A DNA stretch of 37,249 nucleotides from Acidobacteriota bacterium (GTDB lineage Bacteria; Acidobacteriota; Terriglobia; Terriglobales; SCQP01), in the NCBI GenBank assembly GCA_027315185.1, contig DAHUYO010000031.1, positions 1-37,249 on the forward strand. The letters are read 5' to 3'. The translations under genes were made by a program, and so were the position numbers. Positions 32,971 through 37,249 of this stretch are shown in pieces. The notes under the pieces are model-generated. The model ran no database searches and was not told where the DNA came from. It saw only the letters and a list, made by a program, of their open reading frames with translations. Within the stretch, counting starts at the first letter, position 1, and each line of letters opens with the position of its first letter.

Positions 32971-33981
32971 GTGACTCTAGCTGAAGTGGCGCGGCGGGCG
33001 AAGGTGTCCACGACCACCGTCTCCCGCGTCCTCAATCAATCCGCATTGGTGAACCCGGCCACGCGCAAGGCGGTGGAACGGGTGATCCGCGAGCTGAATT
33101 TCCATCCCAACCTGCACGCGCGGTTGCTGGCGGCGGGGAAGAGCCGCACGGTGGGGCTGGTGGTCTCCAACCTGGAGAATCCGTTCTTTCTGGATATCTT
33201 CCGGGCGATGGAGAGCGAGGCACACGAGCACGGCTACGACGTGACGGTGCAGAACACCGGCTACGACCGGGCACGGCTGCTGGCGGCGGTGCATCAGCTG
33301 CTGCAATTCCGCGCGGCGGGGGCGGCGATCATCGTTTCCGAGATGGACCCGGCGCTGCAAGCCGAGCTGGCGGCGAGCCGCATGCCGACGGTGATCTACG
33401 ACGTGGGGCAGCCGGGGCCGCACGTGACCAGCATCAAGGTGAACTACGAGCGCGGGATCCGCAAGGCGGTGGAATATTTGTACGCGCTGGGGCACCGGCG
33501 GATGGCGTTCGTGGGGCACCACCCGGGGCTGAAGCCGTTGCAGGGGCGGCGGGAGGCGTTCCTGGCGACGATGAAGGAATACGACGGGCGGATTCATTAC
33601 GCGCTGGCGATGGAGGCGGACGACCCGCCGGGAGGCAAGCGGGCGGCGCGGAGCGTGCTGGCCAGCCGGCCGCAGCCGACGGCGATCTTGTGCGCCAACG
33701 ACTTCATGGCGCTGGGCGTGCTGGGGGAACTGCGGGAGCAGGGGCTGAAGGTCCCGGAGGAGATCAGCGTGGTGGGGTACGACAACATCGGGCTGGCGCA
33801 GTTCGCGGCGCCGCCGCTGACCACGCTGGATATTCCCCGCGAAGCGATCGGACGCATGGCCTTCCATGCGCTGACGGTGGAGCGGAACCCCGCCAAGGCG
33901 GCGGCCGCGCCACCGCGGGAGTGGCTGGTGGAACCGGAGCTGGTGGTCCGGGCCTCGACCGCGCCGCCGCCAGCGCGATAG
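32971..33981 (+). CDS. LacI-family transcriptional regulator
   Basis: DNA-binding repressor of 336 residues. The N-terminal HTH (LAEVARRAKVSTTTVSRVLN) is at the extreme N-terminus. The hinge helix is HPNLHARLLAAGKSRTVGLV, with the leucine that usually wedges into a central CpG. A periplasmic-binding-protein-like sensor domain follows (~60-330), with NLENPFF, RMAFVGH and CANDFMALGVLGEL. The start is GTG at 32971. It sits between two arabinoside-hydrolase units whose predicted promoters both carry a CG-centred LacI-type palindrome, so it is the obvious candidate repressor. The inducer is probably L-arabinose or an arabino-oligosaccharide (inference). A weak degenerate palindrome upstream suggests possible autoregulation. 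Confidence 0.92.
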   Translation: MTLAEVARRAKVSTTTVSRVLNQSALVNPATRKAVERVIRELNFHPNLHARLLAAGKSRTVGLVVSNLENPFFLDIFRAMESEAHEHGYDVTVQNTGYDRARLLAAVHQLLQFRAAGAAIIVSEMDPALQAELAASRMPTVIYDVGQPGPHVTSIKVNYERGIRKAVEYLYALGHRRMAFVGHHPGLKPLQGRREAFLATMKEYDGRIHYALAMEADDPPGGKRAARSVLASRPQPTAILCANDFMALGVLGELREQGLKVPEEISVVGYDNIGLAQFAAPPLTTLDIPREAIGRMAFHALTVERNPAKAAAAPPREWLVEPELVVRASTAPPPAR

Positions 33982-34012
33982 CGAGCAGGCCGGGCCGCGC
34001 CGGATGTGCGCC

Positions 34013-34030
34013 GCCGCACGCGATTGCGGC
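34013..34030 (+). terminator. Possible stem-loop after lacI
   Basis: GCCGCA, a 6-nt loop and TGCGGC form a perfect 6-bp stem 32 bp after the lacI stop and just before the next promoter. No T-tract follows, so it is only a weak terminator candidate. Confidence 0.3.
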
Positions 34031-34034
34031 GTGC

Positions 34035-34064
34035 TTGACAGCGGGAGGAGAGCGGGGGTACTTT
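34035..34064 (+). promoter_or_regulatory. Promoter of the second hydrolase unit
   Basis: Perfect -35 TTGACA (34035-34040), 18-bp spacer and -10 TACTTT (34059-34064). The transcription start is expected near 34071, next to the operator at 34074. Confidence 0.6.
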
Positions 34065-34073
34065 GCAGCTTCA

Positions 34074-34087
34074 TGCAAACGCTACCA
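34074..34087. promoter_or_regulatory. LacI-type operator 2 (TGCAAACGCTACCA)
   Basis: CG-centred near-palindrome that begins about 3 nt past the predicted start site, the same placement as operator 1. It matches TGNAANCGNTNNCA. Confidence 0.65.
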
Positions 34088-34115
34088 TTCCGCCCGGGCC
34101 GGGCCCGGAGGGACG

Positions 34116-36005
34116 ATGCCTGACCGTCGCAGCGTGCTGAAGGGCGCCGCCGCCTTGGGGGCGGGGGCGATGTTGGGACCGGCGTTGCCGGGCGCGAATG
34201 ACGCCGCTGCGCGCGGCCCGGCCGAGGCGGACGCGGGAAGCGCGGCGTCACCGGGCGCAAACGGGGCCGCATTGGCGGCGCCGGCGGCGGACGGAACCAT
34301 TCTGAAGCTGAACAGCACCAGCGGGGTGTACATTCCGCCGCGGGGCCGGGCCTTTTTGAAATTCAGCTTCAATTTTCCCGAGCCGTCGGTGGCGTACCGG
34401 GGGCTGGAATTTTCCTTCCGCCTGTACACCTTCGAGAACGCCTATGGGCCCGATCCGGCGGCGCTGGAGGCGCATGCGGCGGCGGGCGGCGGCTGGGACA
34501 TCGTTTGCCGGCGGCTGATTTTCGCCGGGGGGCTGCAAAGCGCCGAAGGCGGATTCACGGCGGAGCTGCGGCCGGTGGCGAGCGGGGTGGAATGCCGGGC
34601 GCGGGCACACGTTGTGCCGCCGGCGGGACGGAAGGCGGACGACTACGCCATCAAGGCGATCACCGCCATCGTACGCGGCGTGCCGCGGGGACGGGTGTCG
34701 CCGGGCGGCGGGTCCTTCTTCGATCCGCGGGACAACGAGCTGCTGTTCGGCTATCCCTTCGGCGGCGACTCGCTGTTCTTGGCGGGAGGCATGAACACGC
34801 CGCTGACGGTGATCGAGGCGGATAGGCCGGCGGCGGGGCGGAAATATTTCAGCCTGTCGGCGCGGGATACGGCGGTGCACGCGCATCGCTTCTATTTCCA
34901 GCCCGGCCCGGATGGTTACCGCGTGGAGCTGACCTATGAACCGGAGGGCTGGCGGCGGCGGCAGGAAATTGCGCCGGCGCCGTGGCGGCTGACCTGGGCG
35001 GGCGAGGAAGACGCGGCCTTCCGGCCGCATTTCGCGCACGTGGAACGGGTCTTCGATTTGCCGGACTGGCGGACGCGGAGCGACGTGCCGGCATGGCTGC
35101 GGAACGTGGCGCTGGTGGTGGCGCTGCATGGCATGGATTGGACGGGCTACATCTTCAACGACTTCGACAAGATGTCGCGCACCTTGGACTGGGTGGCGGG
35201 GCAGATACCGGCGGAGCGGGTGCTGGTGTTCCTGCCCGCCTGGGACGGGCGTTATTACTGGAATTATCCGGCCTATCAGCCCGATCCGCGGCTGGGCGGT
35301 CCGGAGGGGATGCGGCGGCTGATTGACCATGGGCACAGCCAGGGCTTTCGCTTCATGCCCATGTTCGGCTCCGACGCGGCCAACGACCGGCTGCCGGATT
35401 ACGAAAAGGTCGCGGCGGGGGCGACGATTCTGCCCAGCGGGCGGCCGTATTTTCTGGACTGGGTGGATTGGGACAACGATCGGCACGACGAAGGCAATTC
35501 GCCGTTCATGAACCTGGGAGTGGCGGCGTGGCGGGATTGGCTGGGGGGGCGAATTTCCGCGATCTTGCGCGAATACCACGCGGACGGATATTTTCTCGAC
35601 ATCGCCGGCGGCTGGGTGAACAACCGCCAGGGGGACATCTTCACTGGGATCCGGGAGCTGGTGACGGGATTGCGGCGCAAACACCCGCACGCCATCGCCT
35701 GCGGGGAGATGTCCTATGACGCGCTGCTCGGCTTCATTCCGCTGTTCCAAGTGTTCTCCGAGCGGGGCTATCCGCCGGCGTTCAAGAAATACGCGCGGGC
35801 GTTCGAGCACCTGAGCACGCCGGCGCCGGGGCGGGGCTCGACGGGCGTATATGAGGCGGGATTCGGGCGGTTCAATCCCAAGACGCTGAATCTGGATCCG
35901 GCGGAAATCCCGACGATCACGGTGGTGGACGACACCTTCACGGAGCACCGAGACATCATGGCGGCAATCATCCGGCGGGCCAAGGAGCGAGCGGGAATCG
36001 CATGA
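34116..36005 (+). CDS. Tat-exported putative glycoside hydrolase, family not assigned
   Basis: Protein of 629 residues. The N-terminus has a Tat-type signal (PDRRSVLKGAAALGAGAMLG) and a low-complexity Ala/Gly linker to about residue 65. Residues ~65-310 look like a beta-sandwich (GRAFLKFSFNFPEPSVAYRG). Residues ~320-620 look like a TIM barrel with aromatic substrate-binding residues (WDGRYYWNYPAYQPDPRLGG), REYHADGYFLDIAGGW (candidate catalytic Asp) and AIACGEMSYDALLG (candidate catalytic Glu). I cannot assign a GH number; a DUF6259-like glycosidase is one possibility. The ATG at 34116 follows GGAGGGA. It is led by operator 2 and abuts the GH51 gene, so a role in arabinoside breakdown is inferred. 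Confidence 0.8.
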   Translation: MPDRRSVLKGAAALGAGAMLGPALPGANDAAARGPAEADAGSAASPGANGAALAAPAADGTILKLNSTSGVYIPPRGRAFLKFSFNFPEPSVAYRGLEFSFRLYTFENAYGPDPAALEAHAAAGGGWDIVCRRLIFAGGLQSAEGGFTAELRPVASGVECRARAHVVPPAGRKADDYAIKAITAIVRGVPRGRVSPGGGSFFDPRDNELLFGYPFGGDSLFLAGGMNTPLTVIEADRPAAGRKYFSLSARDTAVHAHRFYFQPGPDGYRVELTYEPEGWRRRQEIAPAPWRLTWAGEEDAAFRPHFAHVERVFDLPDWRTRSDVPAWLRNVALVVALHGMDWTGYIFNDFDKMSRTLDWVAGQIPAERVLVFLPAWDGRYYWNYPAYQPDPRLGGPEGMRRLIDHGHSQGFRFMPMFGSDAANDRLPDYEKVAAGATILPSGRPYFLDWVDWDNDRHDEGNSPFMNLGVAAWRDWLGGRISAILREYHADGYFLDIAGGWVNNRQGDIFTGIRELVTGLRRKHPHAIACGEMSYDALLGFIPLFQVFSERGYPPAFKKYARAFEHLSTPAPGRGSTGVYEAGFGRFNPKTLNLDPAEIPTITVVDDTFTEHRDIMAAIIRRAKERAGIA

Positions 36006-36019
36006 CGCGGGAGGATGCC

Positions 36020-37249
36020 ATGCAGCCCGGGACGATCTCCCGGCGGCGGTTTTTGGCCGCTGGCGCGGCGACGGCGGCGGCCTGCGCGGCGCCGGGGCTG
36101 GGCTGGGCGCTGCCCACGAGCGCCGTGGCGCTGACAGTGCGGCTGGATCAGGAGATCGGGCTGGTGCGGCCGGAGTTTCACGGGCAGTTCGCCGAGAATC
36201 TGGGCTCCTGCGTCTATGGCGGGCTGTGGGTGGGGCCGAAGTCGAAGATTCCCAACGTGGACGGCTACCGGGCGCTGGCGGTGCGGTACCTGAGCGAGCT
36301 GGGGATTCCGGTGCTGCGCTGGCCGGGCGGCTGCTTCGCCGACACCTACAACTGGCGGGACGGGATCGGGCCGCGGGCGGAGCGGCCGAAGACGGTGAAC
36401 ATCGCCTGGGGCGACGTCATTGACGACAACAGCTTCGGCACGGATGAGTTCATTGGCCTGTGCCGGCGCATCGGGGCGCAGCCGTATCTGGCGGGCAACG
36501 TGGGCACCGGGACGCCGGAAGAGCTGCGCGACTGGATGGAGTATTGCAATTTTCCGGCGGGCAGCACGCTGGCGGAGCTGCGGGCCAAGAACGGTTCGCC
36601 GGCGCCGTTCCGGGTGCGGTATTGGGGCGTGGGCAACGAGAGCTGGGGCTGCGGCGGCAACATGACGCCGAAGGAATACGCCCTGAAATACCGGCAGTTC
36701 GCGACCTTTCTGCGGCCGATGGGCGGAGTGAATCCGTACCTGATCGCCAGCGGGCCGAACGGCAACGACGGCTACTGGATGCGGGGGCTGATGGACGGAT
36801 TGCAATGGATGCGGCCCTCGGGCGTCTCGATGCATTACTACGAGGGAGGAGCGGACGCGCCGGCGGAGTTCACGGCGGCGGCGATGGACCGGCAGTTGGC
36901 GATCTTCGCCAAGGTGGAGGCGGCGATCCGGCAGCAGCGGGCGATCCTGGACGGCTATCCGCGCGGCGACCGCGTGGGGCTGGTGCTGGATGAATGGGGG
37001 GTATGGGACCGGCTGAGCCGGGCGCAGCAGAAGCGGTACGGGATGCTGTACCAGCCGGCGACGATGCGCAGCGGCGTGGCGGCGGGGCTGGGACTGAACA
37101 TGTTCAACCGCCAGGCGCACCGGCTGCGCCTGTGCGCCATCGCGCAGATCGTCAATGTCCTGCAATCGCTGCTGGTGACGGATGGGCCGGACGGGGAGCG
37201 CTGCGTGCGGACGACGACGTATTACGCGTTCCAACTCTTCAAGCCGCAC
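36020..37249 (+). CDS. GH51 alpha-L-arabinofuranosidase (3' partial), Tat-exported
   Basis: Retaining alpha-L-arabinofuranosidase; 410 residues are visible and the C-terminal beta-sandwich part lies beyond the window. The Tat-type signal is SRRRFLAAGAATAAACAA. The catalytic TIM barrel shows FHGQFAENLG, LRWPGGCFADTYNWRDGIGP, the acid/base YWGVGNESWGCGGN (Glu207) and the nucleophile GLVLDEWGVWD (Glu325). Most GH51 enzymes are cytoplasmic, so export is notable. I chose ATG at 36020 because GGGAGG lies 5 nt upstream; an ATG at 36002 overlapping the previous stop is also possible and adds six residues. It is probably co-transcribed with the preceding gene. Confidence 0.92.
   Translation, partial: MQPGTISRRRFLAAGAATAAACAAPGLGWALPTSAVALTVRLDQEIGLVRPEFHGQFAENLGSCVYGGLWVGPKSKIPNVDGYRALAVRYLSELGIPVLRWPGGCFADTYNWRDGIGPRAERPKTVNIAWGDVIDDNSFGTDEFIGLCRRIGAQPYLAGNVGTGTPEELRDWMEYCNFPAGSTLAELRAKNGSPAPFRVRYWGVGNESWGCGGNMTPKEYALKYRQFATFLRPMGGVNPYLIASGPNGNDGYWMRGLMDGLQWMRPSGVSMHYYEGGADAPAEFTAAAMDRQLAIFAKVEAAIRQQRAILDGYPRGDRVGLVLDEWGVWDRLSRAQQKRYGMLYQPATMRSGVAAGLGLNMFNRQAHRLRLCAIAQIVNVLQSLLVTDGPDGERCVRTTTYYAFQLFKPH

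Noticed and set aside
34248..35948. Minus-strand frame of 566 codons opposite the putative glycosidase
   Set aside because: It is rich in Arg/Pro/His with no signal or domain, while the plus-strand protein has a Tat signal, ribosome-binding site and promoter.

Overview
The window is GC-rich bacterial DNA with dense gene packing and no rRNA, tRNA, CRISPR array or recognisable transposase. GatB implies an indirect Gln/Asn-tRNA amidation route. The secretion signals (lipobox, Tat), the MlaD-type lipid protein and the NrfD-type membrane subunit suggest a Gram-negative-type envelope. The content would fit Acidobacteriota, but I cannot prove that from the sequence. Many genes have a TANNNT -10 hexamer close to the start codon. 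In four cases the gap is exactly 6 nt, which points to leaderless mRNAs.

Layout. 1-3.6 kb: the 3' part of an iron-sulfur subunit and an NrfD membrane subunit of a respiratory oxidoreductase (probably formate dehydrogenase), a hendecad coiled-coil protein on the minus strand, and a formate/nitrite channel. Together these suggest formate uptake and oxidation. 3.6-14.3 kb: mostly single housekeeping or accessory genes: class-III aminotransferase, lipoprotein cyclophilin, ICMT-like methyltransferase, alpha/beta hydrolase, FHA-GAF-SpoIIE phosphatase, gatB, a small unknown protein, two Nudix proteins and a GCPII-like M28 peptidase.

14.4-19.8 kb: a probable four-gene run with a P-loop kinase/dCMP deaminase fusion, a sulfotransferase, a polytopic membrane protein and a membrane-embedded spermidine-synthase-like protein. 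20.1-21.2 kb: an orphan MCE (MlaD) protein whose C-terminus has five repeats with an exact 34-residue period. 21.3-26.3 kb: a tight operon-like series of CPBP protease, pyrE-like, mtnA, prmC and cca.

26.3-29.3 kb: an island-like segment with a two-gene unit on the minus strand. An unknown ~200-residue protein overlaps by 35 nt a ~525-residue protein carrying a Mrr-like PD-(D/E)XK nuclease motif and a long uncharacterised C-terminus. This is the best candidate here for an undescribed (defence-like) system. fabH follows.

30.3-37.2 kb: an arabinoside-degradation locus. It holds a Tat-exported GH127/GH146-type beta-L-arabinofuranosidase, a LacI-family repressor, an unclassified Tat-exported putative glycosidase and a Tat-exported GH51 alpha-L-arabinofuranosidase that runs off the window. 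Near-identical LacI-type palindromes (TGCAARCGCTWNCA) sit over the predicted transcription starts of both hydrolase units, so the local LacI protein probably controls them together. Two copies of a dispersed intergenic repeat flank the first hydrolase gene.
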